A stretch of DNA of 64,000 nt. It comes from JACNKV01 sp964645915. GTDB lineage: Bacteria; Fidelibacterota; Marinisomatia; Marinisomatales; JACNKV01. The notes beneath the pieces were generated by a model that was not told the DNA's origin, did no database searches, and was given only the letters and a program-made list of their open reading frames with translations. The stretch covers positions 62,001-126,000 of the forward strand of contig CAZYDH010000004.1 in NCBI GenBank assembly GCA_964645915.1. The letters run 5' to 3'. A program made the position numbers and the translations under genes. Below, piece after piece: positions 1-9,101 of the stretch (position 1 is the stretch's first letter; the number at the start of each line of letters is the position of its first letter).

Positions 1-1160
1 GGTGGCATGAAATGGTGACATCCCGTGATAATATTGTTGGGATGGACGCATCCATTCTTATGCATCCAAATGTATGGGAAGCTAGTGGTCATGTATCCAA
101 TTTCCATGATCCTATGGTGGATTGTAAGCATTGTAAGTCTAGATATCGTGCTGATCATATTGATCTGGATAAACCCTGTAAAAAATGTGGAATAAAAGAT
201 TGGACAGAACCTCGACAATTTAATTTAATGTTTAAAACAGCCATCGGTCCGGTTGTTGATTCAGGAGAAATCACCTACCTACGTCCTGAAACTGCACAGG
301 GTATTTTTGTTAATTATTCGAATGTGCAAACTACTTCAAGACAAAAAATTCCATTTGGCATTGCTCAACTTGGAAAAGCGTTTCGGAATGAAATCACAAC
401 AGGTAACTTTTTATTCCGTACACGAGAGTTTGAACAAATGGAGATGGAATTCTTTGTTCATCCTAAAGAAACAAGGGAATGGTTAGACTATTGGAGTAAT
501 GAACGACTTAATTGGTTTAAGCGTCTTGGAGTTTCTCCGGATAAATTACGGTTACGCGCACACGGTGACGATGAATTAGCCCACTACTCTTCAGCCTGTT
601 ATGATGTTGAGTATGAATTCCCATTTGGATGGTCTGAACTTGAAGGGATAGCCGATCGCGGAACATTCGATCTTGACCAACACAACGAACATAGCGGGAA
701 AAAACAAAATTATTTTGATCCACAAACTAATCAAAGATATGTACCTGCGGTTGTTGAATCTTCAGCAGGAGTCGATCGGGCATTTTTGACTTGCCTGGTA
801 GATGCCTATACTGAAGAAGAAGTAAATGGAGAAAAACGGACTGTCTTAAAATTATCCCCTCAAATCGCACCGATTACTTGTGCGGTATTTCCTTTGGTGA
901 AAAAAGACGGTCAACCGGAAGTCGCTCAAAAGATCGTAAAAGATATTCGAAAAGAATTTAGCTCATTCTTCGACCTGGGTGGTTCAATCGGAAAACGATA
1001 TCGCCGTCAAGATGAAGCCGGAACCCCATTTGGAGTAACGGTTGATCATGACACAATGGAAGATGGAACCGTCACTTTACGAGATCGTGATACAATGGAA
1101 CAAATCCGTATTCCTGCAGAATCGGTAGTAAAAGTTTTAAGAGAAAAAATAGAGCAATAA
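1..1160 (+). CDS. glyS: Glycyl-tRNA synthetase, 5'-truncated by the window edge
   Basis: Class II aminoacyl-tRNA synthetase that charges tRNA-Gly in the cytoplasm. The reading frame is open from base 3 with no start; it opens with WHEMVTSRDNIVG, which matches the interior of the alpha2-type bacterial GlyRS, so the N-terminus lies upstream of the window. Visible landmarks are LMHPNVWEASGH near the beginning, a Cys-rich insertion (CKHCKSRYRADH, then CKKCG), the class II motif 2 region (AFRNEI, FLFRTREFEQMEMEFF) and the C-terminal anticodon-binding domain ending LREKIEQ. The frame ends at TAA. Next is a 60-bp gap without a hairpin before the ggt gene. Family assignment is secure; only the missing 5' part limits confidence. 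Confidence 0.95.
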   Translation, partial: WHEMVTSRDNIVGMDASILMHPNVWEASGHVSNFHDPMVDCKHCKSRYRADHIDLDKPCKKCGIKDWTEPRQFNLMFKTAIGPVVDSGEITYLRPETAQGIFVNYSNVQTTSRQKIPFGIAQLGKAFRNEITTGNFLFRTREFEQMEMEFFVHPKETREWLDYWSNERLNWFKRLGVSPDKLRLRAHGDDELAHYSSACYDVEYEFPFGWSELEGIADRGTFDLDQHNEHSGKKQNYFDPQTNQRYVPAVVESSAGVDRAFLTCLVDAYTEEEVNGEKRTVLKLSPQIAPITCAVFPLVKKDGQPEVAQKIVKDIRKEFSSFFDLGGSIGKRYRRQDEAGTPFGVTVDHDTMEDGTVTLRDRDTMEQIRIPAESVVKVLREKIEQ

Positions 1161-1220
1161 TCTTTCCATCAATACTCCTCATTTTTTCGAATTTCTAATT
1201 TTCTAACTCGAGGTTTTTCT

Positions 1221-2915
1221 ATGTCTAAAACATTCCGTTCTATCTTACTATCGTCGATCATTTTATTACCGCATTTACTTTTCTCTAAACCTGTATATGC
1301 TGAAAATGGTCTCGTCGTTTCTGCAAGTGAATTAGCTTCCAAAGTTGGAGTTGAGATCATGAAAAAAGGCGGTAATGCGATCGATGCTGCAGTCGCCACC
1401 GGATTTGCTCTAGCGGTTACTTTTCCACAAGCAGGAAATTTAGGTGGGGGAGGTTTCCTTGTTGCAAGGATGGAAAATGGAGAAACATTTACGCTAGATT
1501 TCCGAGAAGTTGCTCCTAAATCTGCCCACCGAGATATGTATCTGGATGAAAATGATGAAGTCATCAGAGGGATGTCTCTCTATTCTCATCAAGCCGCCGG
1601 TGTTCCGGGTACGGTTGACGGATTGTTAAAGGTTTTTAATGACTACGGATCTGGGAACATCACATTAAGACAGATTTTATCTCCTGCAATCCAATTAGCA
1701 AAAAATGGATTTGAAATATCTCACGATTTTGCAAATCACTTAAATATGTACAAAGGGTTATTTGTATATAATGAAGGTGCTTCTGACATTTTTATTAAAA
1801 AAGATAGTTCCGCATGGGAATACAATGATCAATTAGTACAAGCCGATCTGGCAAAAACTTTGATTAAAATATCTCAACAAGGCAGAAACGGTTTTTATTC
1901 AGGTAAAACAGCTGATTTAATTGTAAAAGAAATGCAAAAAGGGAATGGTCTTATAACAAAAGAAGATCTCTCTGAATACCAATCTGTTTATAGACAACCC
2001 GTAAAAGGACGTTTTCGAAATGTCGATGTGCTATCGATGGGACCACCCAGCTCCGGCGGTTTGCTTTTGGTTAATATGTTGAATATGTTGGATACATTCC
2101 CACTGGATTCTATCGGTTGGAATTCATCAAAATATATCCACCTTTTAACGGAAGTTGAACGTCGTGCGTATGCCGATCGAGCTGAGCATCTAGGAGATCC
2201 GGAATTTTGGGATAATCCATATTCAATGTTTTTATCAACTGATTATGCTCAAAATCGGGCATCGACCATATCAATGGATGCTGCCACACTCAGTGAAGCT
2301 GTATCTTCCGGAGACCCTACACCATATGAAAGTCGTGAGACTACGCATTATTCCGTTGCAGATATTCATGGAAATTGTGTTAGCGTAACCATTACTCTAA
2401 ACACAAGTTACGGATGCGGTGTCGTCGTAAAGGGAGCTGGATTTTTCCTCAATAATGAAATGGATGACTTTTCATCAAAACCCGGAACAGCCAATATTTT
2501 TGGATTGATCGGGAATGAAGCAAATTCTATTCAATCAGGGAAACGCCCATTAAGCTCTATGACTCCAACAATTCTTTTAAAAGATGATAAGCCCTATTTA
2601 ATCATCGGCTCACCCGGCGGATCTACAATTATTACCACCGTGATGCAGGTTATCCTAAATTCTGTAGTCTACGGAATGAATATCGAAGATGCTATCTCAG
2701 CTCCACGTGTCCATTCTCAATGGATTCCTGATTTAATAACGGTTGAACCGTTCAGTTTGTCTTCCGATGTTAGAGTTTCTCTGGAAAATTTGGGTCATAA
2801 AATACAACCTTACCGTTGGGGAAAGATTGGTCATGCAAACGGAATTATGATTGGTGAAAATGGAATGTACGGTGGAGCTGATCCTCGCGGGAATAATTCA
2901 GCAATTGGTTTCTAA
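1221..2915 (+). CDS. ggt: Gamma-glutamyltransferase, secreted
   Basis: Ntn-hydrolase that cleaves gamma-glutamyl bonds (glutathione and related peptides) or transfers the gamma-glutamyl group; expected in the periplasm. The 564-residue precursor starts with a Sec signal (hydrophobic run after MSKTFRS, ending near VYAENG). The mature N-terminal region has GNAIDAAVATGFALAV and GGGGFLV. The autocleavage site is TTHYSVADIHGN, whose second Thr is expected to become the nucleophile of the small subunit. GSPGGSTI lies in the small subunit. Length fits the family. GAGG, 8 bp ahead of the ATG, is a good ribosome-binding site. The last 4 bases overlap the convergent kinase gene. The family also includes CapD, which acts on poly-gamma-glutamate, but this gene is over 30 kb from the pgs genes. 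Confidence 0.95.
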   Translation: MSKTFRSILLSSIILLPHLLFSKPVYAENGLVVSASELASKVGVEIMKKGGNAIDAAVATGFALAVTFPQAGNLGGGGFLVARMENGETFTLDFREVAPKSAHRDMYLDENDEVIRGMSLYSHQAAGVPGTVDGLLKVFNDYGSGNITLRQILSPAIQLAKNGFEISHDFANHLNMYKGLFVYNEGASDIFIKKDSSAWEYNDQLVQADLAKTLIKISQQGRNGFYSGKTADLIVKEMQKGNGLITKEDLSEYQSVYRQPVKGRFRNVDVLSMGPPSSGGLLLVNMLNMLDTFPLDSIGWNSSKYIHLLTEVERRAYADRAEHLGDPEFWDNPYSMFLSTDYAQNRASTISMDAATLSEAVSSGDPTPYESRETTHYSVADIHGNCVSVTITLNTSYGCGVVVKGAGFFLNNEMDDFSSKPGTANIFGLIGNEANSIQSGKRPLSSMTPTILLKDDKPYLIIGSPGGSTIITTVMQVILNSVVYGMNIEDAISAPRVHSQWIPDLITVEPFSLSSDVRVSLENLGHKIQPYRWGKIGHANGIMIGENGMYGGADPRGNNSAIGF

Positions 2916-4372
2916 TAATTAAAATCGCTATCCCCAATAAATTCTCTTAAAATAGAAATTCCGGGGACAATATTTTCATCAATTGACTCGAAAAAAGTCA
3001 ATAGTAGGTTCAGTTGATCTATTCTTTGTTGCTCAACTCCGGTAGATTTTAAATCGCGGAGTAATGGCTTAGCATATTTTCCAAGAACCGGAATTTCATA
3101 AATCAATGAAGAGTTGAACATAATATCTGCTTCCTCTTGAAACGGAAAAATATGCTTTTCTTCTCCTTGCCGAACAGATGCCCATCTTTTGATTGTTTTT
3201 TCAACCGGATATCCTCTAAACTTATGGTCTCTAACGATCCGTCTTAGCAGTCGATTATCTGATGTGGAAATTCGATGATTTGCGTCCATGTTCATCTGCG
3301 TAATTGCACTAATGTAAATCTTTTGGAGATGATCCTTTCCAAGGCTGGATGTCAATTTTGGATTCAATCCGTGAATACCCTCAAATAGGATAAAATCCCA
3401 GGGTCCAAGCCGAACAGTCTTATCCGTATCTTTTCCCACTCCTGTTACAAAATCGAATTTTCTTACCGGTATTTCTTCACCATTTAACAATTTTTGAATT
3501 CGCTCACTTAATAGTGGAATGTCTACTACATCAATATTTTCAAAATCTTGTTCACCTTTTTCATTTCGTGGAATAAATTTTCGATCGACGAAGTAATCAT
3601 CCATTGAAATTTGTATAGTATTGAATCCATTTACTCTCAGTTGAATTCCAAGACGCTTGGCAAAGGTTGTTTTTCCTGATGAAGAAGGACCTGCGATTGT
3701 AATAATCTTTTTCATCGGAAAATTATCAGCTAATTGATCTGCAATAATGCTGATCTTCTTTTCGTGTAAACCTTCAGCAACTAATATCATTTCCATAATA
3801 TCACCAGCCCGAATAAATTCATTTATCTCACGAATTGTAGACACCCCTAAAATCGAGCCCCACTGCTCATGTTCTTCTATAATTGAGAAGAGCTTAGGCT
3901 GATCTTTAAAAGGAGTTTTTCCTTTCTCACTATTAAAAACTCTAAATAAAAACCCATCATTATATTTAATGAGTGAAAAAACATTCAGCAGAGATTTATT
4001 CGTTTCAGCTGAACCAATTTGAAGATCCCAGTGTTGACCAAATCGAATTACAGGAACGGGATCAACACCCCATTGATTCAATAATTCGATTTTACTCTTT
4101 GAGTCCATCAGTATCAACTTTTCCATGATGGATCCTTTGGAGGGTTTTTCTAGCTCGACAAGAGTGGGATCTGAGACCCAATCATTTAATAGTTTTTCAA
4201 GTTGACTGATCTCTTCTTCAGTTATTTCTTCCCAACTAGCTTCATGACAAAATAGTCCATCTGAAAACGAGTGTTCAATTACAATCTGGCGTGGAGCAAA
4301 CAATTCATTGAATGCCTTTGCTAAAAGGAAGACAAGAGTATTTAAAACAGGTTCAGATATCAACGCGTTCAT
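2912..4372 (-). CDS. Uridine kinase-like nucleoside kinase with N-terminal ThrRS-like domain
   Basis: P-loop nucleoside kinase of the Udk/phosphoribulokinase family, probably phosphorylating uridine or cytidine in the cytoplasm. The 486-residue chain has about 200 N-terminal residues resembling the threonyl-tRNA synthetase second additional domain (for example HSFSDGLFCHE), followed by a kinase domain with Walker A GPSSSGKTTFAKRLG and the substrate-site region SMDDYFVDR. The two-part architecture matches the long 'nucleoside kinase' family seen in Bacteroidota and Clostridia. The ATG overlaps the upstream yjbQ stop as ATGA, so the two are translationally coupled. It ends a minus-strand run that also carries purine nucleoside phosphorylase, which fits nucleoside salvage. 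The substrate is not resolved by sequence. Confidence 0.85.
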   Translation of the reverse strand: MNALISEPVLNTLVFLLAKAFNELFAPRQIVIEHSFSDGLFCHEASWEEITEEEISQLEKLLNDWVSDPTLVELEKPSKGSIMEKLILMDSKSKIELLNQWGVDPVPVIRFGQHWDLQIGSAETNKSLLNVFSLIKYNDGFLFRVFNSEKGKTPFKDQPKLFSIIEEHEQWGSILGVSTIREINEFIRAGDIMEMILVAEGLHEKKISIIADQLADNFPMKKIITIAGPSSSGKTTFAKRLGIQLRVNGFNTIQISMDDYFVDRKFIPRNEKGEQDFENIDVVDIPLLSERIQKLLNGEEIPVRKFDFVTGVGKDTDKTVRLGPWDFILFEGIHGLNPKLTSSLGKDHLQKIYISAITQMNMDANHRISTSDNRLLRRIVRDHKFRGYPVEKTIKRWASVRQGEEKHIFPFQEEADIMFNSSLIYEIPVLGKYAKPLLRDLKSTGVEQQRIDQLNLLLTFFESIDENIVPGISILREFIGDSDFNY

Positions 4373-4788
4373 TCTCCAATTATTTTCACCAATACCCTTT
4401 TGTTTCGTCGACCGTCAAATTCACCATAAAATATTTGTTCCCAAGTCCCTAAATGTAATTTGCCATTTGTGATTGCGACCGTGACTTCTCGCCCCATAAT
4501 TTGTCTTTTATGATGTGCGTCGCCATTATCTTCTCCGGTTAGATTATGGTCATATTGATGAATAGGTTCATGCGGAGCTAATTTTTCTAACCAACGTTTA
4601 TAATCTTTATGTAGACCGGATTCATCATCATTGATAAAAACTGATGCTGTAATATGCATCGCATTAACTAAACAAAATCCTTCTTGAATATTACTGTCTG
4701 CCACGATGGATTCTACATCATGCGTGATGTTCACGAAATCCATCCGTTTGGGAATATTAAACCATAATTCTTTTGTAAATGACTTCAT
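4369..4788 (-). CDS. YjbQ/UPF0047 family protein
   Basis: Small cytoplasmic protein of the YjbQ family (secondary thiamine-phosphate synthase enzyme; weak thiamine-phosphate synthase activity was reported for E. coli YjbQ, but the true role is uncertain). The 139 residues carry the family landmarks: NAMHITASVFINDDE, a central LTGEDNGDAHHKR with the clustered His residues of the metal site, and the C-terminal GTWEQIFYGEFDG. Length is typical. It overlaps the downstream kinase by 4 bp and starts 10 bp after the small membrane protein gene, so it sits inside the operon. Family is certain, function is not. Confidence 0.9.
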   Translation of the reverse strand: MKSFTKELWFNIPKRMDFVNITHDVESIVADSNIQEGFCLVNAMHITASVFINDDESGLHKDYKRWLEKLAPHEPIHQYDHNLTGEDNGDAHHKRQIMGREVTVAITNGKLHLGTWEQIFYGEFDGRRNKRVLVKIIGE

Positions 4789-4798
4789 CTATCCACCA

Positions 4799-4951
4799 CT
4801 AATTAACCAGCACATAATAAATCACGTAAACCCAAGACAACAGTCCGTGGATAATCGCCCAAAATACTGATTTATTGGTTGCAAATGAGATTACCATCGC
4901 CAACGCTGAACCAAATGTGACTCCCTTTTTTATTACTTCGTTTCGATCCAT
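4799..4951 (-). CDS. Small membrane protein, 50 residues
   Basis: A 51-codon frame that fills the space between the amidohydrolase and yjbQ. It begins MDRNEVIKKGVTFGSALAM and ends YYVLVN. The protein has two hydrophobic stretches, around residues 12-22 and 30-48, with a short polar NKS turn between them, so a helical hairpin in the inner membrane is likely. Support for a real gene: GGAGGA 4 bases before the ATG, tight fit in the operon (9 bp after the preceding stop, 10 bp before the next start), and no competing frame. I do not recognise a function; similar short MxRNxxxKKGxTFGSALA proteins are, from memory, common beside M20 genes in this bacterial group, but I cannot check this. Confidence 0.7.
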   Translation of the reverse strand: MDRNEVIKKGVTFGSALAMVISFATNKSVFWAIIHGLLSWVYVIYYVLVN

Positions 4952-4960
4952 ATTTCCTCC

Positions 4961-6136
4961 TTATCGCTTTTTATATATTAATCGGTCTTCAATTAATTGT
5001 ATTAAGATAGATGCCCCGGTCAATAATGCTTTTTCATTGAAATTGTAGTAAGAACTATGATGCGGAATTTCACCCGGTTCCACTCCTTCAGGAGATGCGC
5101 CAACAAATAAAAAACTGCCGGGAATTTTCTGTAGATAAAAACTAAAATCTTCTCCTCCCATAGATTTATGCTCAACCGTTGTATCGATTCCCGTTATTTT
5201 TTCCGCAGATTGTCTTAAAATTTGGAATGCTTTTTGATGATTGATCGTGGGTGGATAACCATCAATATAATCCAATTCTATTTTAGCCCCGGTTGATGTT
5301 TCCAGTCCTTTGATTATTTCTTTCATTCTTGTTTTTATCATCGTACGGTTTTCTTCGGTATATGCTCGGGCGGTTCCTTCCATGTGTGCTTCAGCGGAGA
5401 TGATGTTAAAGTTGCTTCCGGCATGGAATTTTCCCACGGTCACTACCGTACTATCCAGGGGATTAGTATTTCGACTAACGATGGTTTGCAAAGCTGTTAC
5501 GAGTTGTGTCCCCACTACTACCGCATCTATTGTACCTTGAGGAGCTGCTCCATGTCCGCCAACACCTTTTATTTCAATTCTAAATTCATCCGCTGCTGCT
5601 AATATAGGTCCGGCTTGACCTCCTAATTTTCCTAAAGGTAAATAATTCCACAAATGGATACCATAAATTTCGTCAACACCTTCTAAACAACCATCGTTGA
5701 TCATATATTTTGCACCACCTTCTCTCTCTTCAGATGGTTGAAATATGAATTTTATCGTTCCATCAATTTTATCTGACATTTGGGTCAAAACTTGTGCCGC
5801 ACCCAACAACATTGCTACATGTCCATCATGACCACAGGCATGCATCACTCCATCATGAACTGATTTATAATCATTAGTCCCAGTTTCTTGTATTGGTAAA
5901 GCATCCATATCTGCACGTAATGCGATTACCGGTGTTTTTGCTTTCCCTTTTAACGTACCGATTACACCTGTTTTACCAACGCCAGTTTGGACATCCAGTC
6001 CATAAGATTTTAGTTTATCGGCGATCAATTGACTGGTTCGGACTTCGTTAAAACCTAATTCCGGATGTTTATGAATATCTCTACGAGTTTCAATAATCTC
6101 TTTTTCAATTTGACGAATGTCAGAATGTATATTCAT
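4961..6136 (-). CDS. M20 family metallo-amidohydrolase (N-acyl amino acid hydrolase type)
   Basis: Zinc-dependent amidohydrolase of the M20D/HipO group, which removes acyl groups from amino acids or related amides. The 391 residues include the N-terminal RRDIHKHPELGFNE motif, ALRADMDALPI with the metal-bridging Asp, MHACGHDGHVAMLLG with the conserved Cys-Gly-His-Asp, PSEEREGGAKYMI with the catalytic and metal-binding Glu pair, and SMGGEDFSFYL near the C-terminus. The dimerisation lid domain lies between these, around residues 185-290. No signal peptide is seen, so it is cytoplasmic. The ATG overlaps the stop of the purine nucleoside phosphorylase gene by 1 bp (TAATG). The substrate cannot be read from sequence; hippurate, IAA conjugates and N-acetyl amino acids are all possible. 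Confidence 0.9.
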   Translation of the reverse strand: MNIHSDIRQIEKEIIETRRDIHKHPELGFNEVRTSQLIADKLKSYGLDVQTGVGKTGVIGTLKGKAKTPVIALRADMDALPIQETGTNDYKSVHDGVMHACGHDGHVAMLLGAAQVLTQMSDKIDGTIKFIFQPSEEREGGAKYMINDGCLEGVDEIYGIHLWNYLPLGKLGGQAGPILAAADEFRIEIKGVGGHGAAPQGTIDAVVVGTQLVTALQTIVSRNTNPLDSTVVTVGKFHAGSNFNIISAEAHMEGTARAYTEENRTMIKTRMKEIIKGLETSTGAKIELDYIDGYPPTINHQKAFQILRQSAEKITGIDTTVEHKSMGGEDFSFYLQKIPGSFLFVGASPEGVEPGEIPHHSSYYNFNEKALLTGASILIQLIEDRLIYKKR

Positions 6137-6936
6137 TATATTGATCCCAATTGATTAATTGTTTCCTTAATTAAAGCAGAAAAATCGTTTTTTGCTAAAT
6201 CTGCTGTTTCCATGACTTCCTGATGAGTCAGTGGCTGGTCGGTTATTCCTGCAGCATAATTTGTCAGACAGGATATCCCAATCGCTTTGATCCCAAGATC
6301 ACCTGCTGTTTCGATCTCCGGGGCCGTACTCATTCCGACGGCCGTTCCATTCAGCGATAGAAAATATTGAATCTCACCCGGTGTTTCATAAACGGGTCCT
6401 TGTGTCCAGCAATATCCTCCTTCTGCAATTGGTACATGGGTAAGTTCCGAAGCTTTTCGAACCATATTGAGGATATTCTCAAAGTAATATGGAGCTTGAT
6501 CTACCCAACTCGGATCTTTTGAAGAATTTCTAAATGTGCAATCTAAATGTCGTGTTATTAGCATCAATTTTCCCGGCGGAAATTCTTTCTTCATCGATCC
6601 AGCAGCATTTGTGATAATTATGTATTTTATTCCTAATGCTTTGAATAATCGAATTGGGAGAGTAACCGTGTCAATAGAATGCCCTTCATAAAAATGAAAT
6701 CGTCCTCTGGCAGCAACTAAGGAAATGTTATCTAATTTACCAAATACAAATTCTCCTGCATGCCCTTCAACTGTTGGTTGAGGATATCCTTTGATTGATG
6801 CATATGGAATCACGGTTGGATCGGTAAAATTCTCAGTAAAATCACCTAAACCGGACCCTAAAACAATGGCAATTTTTCCCTGAAACTTTGTCCTATTAAG
6901 TATATCCTTTGCCATATTTTGTAGTTCAATACTCAT
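6136..6936 (-). CDS. punA: Purine nucleoside phosphorylase (trimeric class)
   Basis: Phosphorolysis of inosine/guanosine (or S-methyl-thioadenosine in close relatives) to base and ribose-1-phosphate. Landmarks are the phosphate loop VLGSGLGDF, ARGRFHFYEGH, TNAAGS, the purine-site stretch GPVYETPGEIQYF, and VGMSTAPEIETA. The 266-residue length is typical of class I trimeric PNP. Start choice: ATG at 6936, with AAAGGA about 8 bases upstream; a TTG two codons earlier overlaps the rlmN stop but is too close to that ribosome-binding site. It lies in the rlmN-PNP-M20 run, and with the kinase at 2912 suggests nucleoside salvage. A methylthioadenosine phosphorylase role cannot be excluded. Confidence 0.9.
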   Translation of the reverse strand: MSIELQNMAKDILNRTKFQGKIAIVLGSGLGDFTENFTDPTVIPYASIKGYPQPTVEGHAGEFVFGKLDNISLVAARGRFHFYEGHSIDTVTLPIRLFKALGIKYIIITNAAGSMKKEFPPGKLMLITRHLDCTFRNSSKDPSWVDQAPYYFENILNMVRKASELTHVPIAEGGYCWTQGPVYETPGEIQYFLSLNGTAVGMSTAPEIETAGDLGIKAIGISCLTNYAAGITDQPLTHQEVMETADLAKNDFSALIKETINQLGSI

Positions 6937-6938
6937 AT

Positions 6939-7991
6939 TCAATTTCCTTTTTTAGTTTTAACGACCAATTGCCCACAACCTGCATCAATAGTCGTCCCCT
7001 TGCTATGCCGAATGGTCACTGTAAATCTCGCATCTTGTAATTCAGAATAAAACAGCTGTAATTGTTTATCACTTGGTCTCTCGTAAGCACCACCAATCTC
7101 ATTATACGGTATTAGATTCACTTTACACGGAAGTCCTGCGATCAACTGTTTTAATTGTTTCGCATCATTAATTGAATCATTTACATTTTTTAACAGAACA
7201 TATTCAAAGGTGATCATTCGTTTAGATGATTCATAATAATTCTGTGCAGATTCCATCAGTGATTTTAATGAATATGTTTCAGTAATTGGCATTGTTTTCT
7301 CACGACTTTTCTGTGAAGTCCCATTCAGACTAATTGCAAGTTTAAATCGATGTTTTTCTTCGGTAAAACGAATGATCTTTGGTACGATCCCCGCAGTAGA
7401 TATTGTAATTCGTCTTGCACCTAAATTGATTCCATTTTTTGCATTTAGTAAGTTTGCAGCTTTGATTGAATTTTGATAGTTAAGAAATGGTTCACCCATA
7501 CCCATAAACACAACATTTGTAATCGTTGATTTACTTAAATCCTGTAAATATAAAAATTGTTCCACAATCTCACCGGCCATTAAGTTTCTTTGATATGTCA
7601 TCGTTCCTGTAGCGCAAAATCGGCATCCGACAGCACATCCGATCTGCGTGGACAAACAAACCGTTGTTCTCTTTTTATCCTTCATCAACACTGCTTCAAC
7701 AGCATTACCGTCTTTCAGTGTAAACAGATATTTTTGAGTGCCGGACGTTAAATTACCCGTGATCTTACTCGGCAAGATACTTCGGATATTCGATTTTTCT
7801 TCCAATTTTTTTATCAGTGATTTCGGGATGTTTTTCATTTCGTCAAAACGGGTGATATTGTGTTTATAAACCCATTGAAAGATTTGTTTTGCCCGATATT
7901 TCGGTTCATCCATATGTTCGAGTGTCACTTCCATCTCCTGAAGTGTCATACCTACCCAATGAACTTTTTTCTTTTTTTCTGCGTAGAACAT
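6939..7991 (-). CDS. rlmN: Dual-specificity RNA methyltransferase RlmN
   Basis: Radical SAM enzyme that methylates C2 of A2503 in 23S rRNA and A37 in some tRNAs. The 350 residues contain the CX3CX2C iron-sulfur motif (Cys119, 123, 126 in CAVGCRFCATG), the GMGEPF glycine-rich SAM motif, RRITISTAGIVP, and the C-terminal DAGCGQL Cys that carries the methyl group. The N-terminal HhH-like part (EPKYRAKQIFQWVYKH) is present. It is the first gene of the minus-strand run and starts divergently from the MoxR gene, with 117 bp between them. A second ATG at residue 15 is possible, but the preceding residues match the family. Confidence 0.97.
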   Translation of the reverse strand: MFYAEKKKKVHWVGMTLQEMEVTLEHMDEPKYRAKQIFQWVYKHNITRFDEMKNIPKSLIKKLEEKSNIRSILPSKITGNLTSGTQKYLFTLKDGNAVEAVLMKDKKRTTVCLSTQIGCAVGCRFCATGTMTYQRNLMAGEIVEQFLYLQDLSKSTITNVVFMGMGEPFLNYQNSIKAANLLNAKNGINLGARRITISTAGIVPKIIRFTEEKHRFKLAISLNGTSQKSREKTMPITETYSLKSLMESAQNYYESSKRMITFEYVLLKNVNDSINDAKQLKQLIAGLPCKVNLIPYNEIGGAYERPSDKQLQLFYSELQDARFTVTIRHSKGTTIDAGCGQLVVKTKKGN

Positions 7992-8108
7992 CTGTAGAAT
8001 TTCTTACAACAATCTGAGATGAACAAGACAAACAAATTGATTTAGGAGAAAGGTGCGTGTAAGTTTCACCCCTTATTATTTGAATCGTAACATTAAATTA
8101 GGACAACC

Positions 8109-9092
8109 ATGAGTGAACATAACGATTTACATTTATTAGAAAAGCTGACCGATGCTCGACAGATATTTCTTTCAGAGATTGGAAAAACGATTGTCGGTCA
8201 AACAAACGTTTTAGATCACATTTTAATTGCGATGTTTTGCAAGGGACATACGTTGCTGGTCGGAGTCCCCGGGTTAGCGAAAACCTTGATGATCAAATCC
8301 ATGGCAGATCTTTTAGATTTATCATTTAGCAGAATTCAGTTTACACCGGATCTTATGCCCAGTGATATCACCGGAACCGAGATCATCCAAGACGATCAAA
8401 CCACAGGTCAGCGGAAATTCCATTTTTATAAAGGTCCGGTTTTTGGTAATATTATTCTCGCAGATGAAATAAATCGAACACCTCCAAAAACACAAGCTGC
8501 TCTTCTTGAAGCAATGCAAGAACACAAAGTTACCACCGGTGGAAAAACGTATGAATTGGATGAACCCTTCTTTGTTTTAGCTACCCAAAATCCAATTGAG
8601 CAAGAAGGAACTTACCCACTTCCGGAAGCACAATTAGATCGATTTATGTTTAATATTAAAATCGATTACCCGTCTCGAAAAGAAGAAGTGCAGATCGTGC
8701 AATCTACTACCGGACAATCCGTATCATCTTTAGATAAAGTTATTAAACGCGAAGATATTCTATTGTATCAGGATTTAATTCGACGGGTACCCATTGCAGA
8801 AAATGTCGTTGAATTTGCGGTTGATCTTGTAGCATCAACCCGACCGGAATCTAGTCAATCTCCTTCATTCATTAAAGAATGGATTGATTGGGGTGCAGGT
8901 CCACGTGCATCACAATATTTAATTCTGGGCGCAAAAACAAAAGCTGCTTTAGAGGGTAGACCTACACCTTCTGTTCAAGATGTAAAAGATTTGGCTTTAC
9001 CGGTTCTAAGACACAGAGTTCTCACCAATTTCAACGCAGAAGCTGAAGGACTTAGTACAGACGATATTCTATTAAAATTGTTGGAAAGATAA
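8109..9092 (+). CDS. MoxR family AAA+ ATPase
   Basis: Cytoplasmic AAA+ ATPase of the MoxR group, chaperone-like proteins that act with DUF58 and von Willebrand A proteins in assembling or activating partner complexes. Walker A is GVPGLAKT (residues 52-59), Walker B is IILADEINR near 118-126, sensor 1 is ATQNP, and the GTYPLPEAQLDRF region follows. The C-terminal lid region is complete (GPRASQYL and onward). AGGA lies 6 bases before the ATG. The DUF58 gene follows 9 bp later, the classic gene pair. No BatA/BatB-like genes follow; the unit ends at a terminator. Confidence 0.93.
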   Translation: MSEHNDLHLLEKLTDARQIFLSEIGKTIVGQTNVLDHILIAMFCKGHTLLVGVPGLAKTLMIKSMADLLDLSFSRIQFTPDLMPSDITGTEIIQDDQTTGQRKFHFYKGPVFGNIILADEINRTPPKTQAALLEAMQEHKVTTGGKTYELDEPFFVLATQNPIEQEGTYPLPEAQLDRFMFNIKIDYPSRKEEVQIVQSTTGQSVSSLDKVIKREDILLYQDLIRRVPIAENVVEFAVDLVASTRPESSQSPSFIKEWIDWGAGPRASQYLILGAKTKAALEGRPTPSVQDVKDLALPVLRHRVLTNFNAEAEGLSTDDILLKLLER

Positions 9093-9101
9093 ACTCTTCT
9101 G

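Noticed and set aside
1221..2915. ggt as part of the poly-gamma-glutamate system (CapD is in the same family)
   Set aside because: It lies more than 30 kb from pgsBC, has the standard Ggt layout and signals, and no linkage can be shown.
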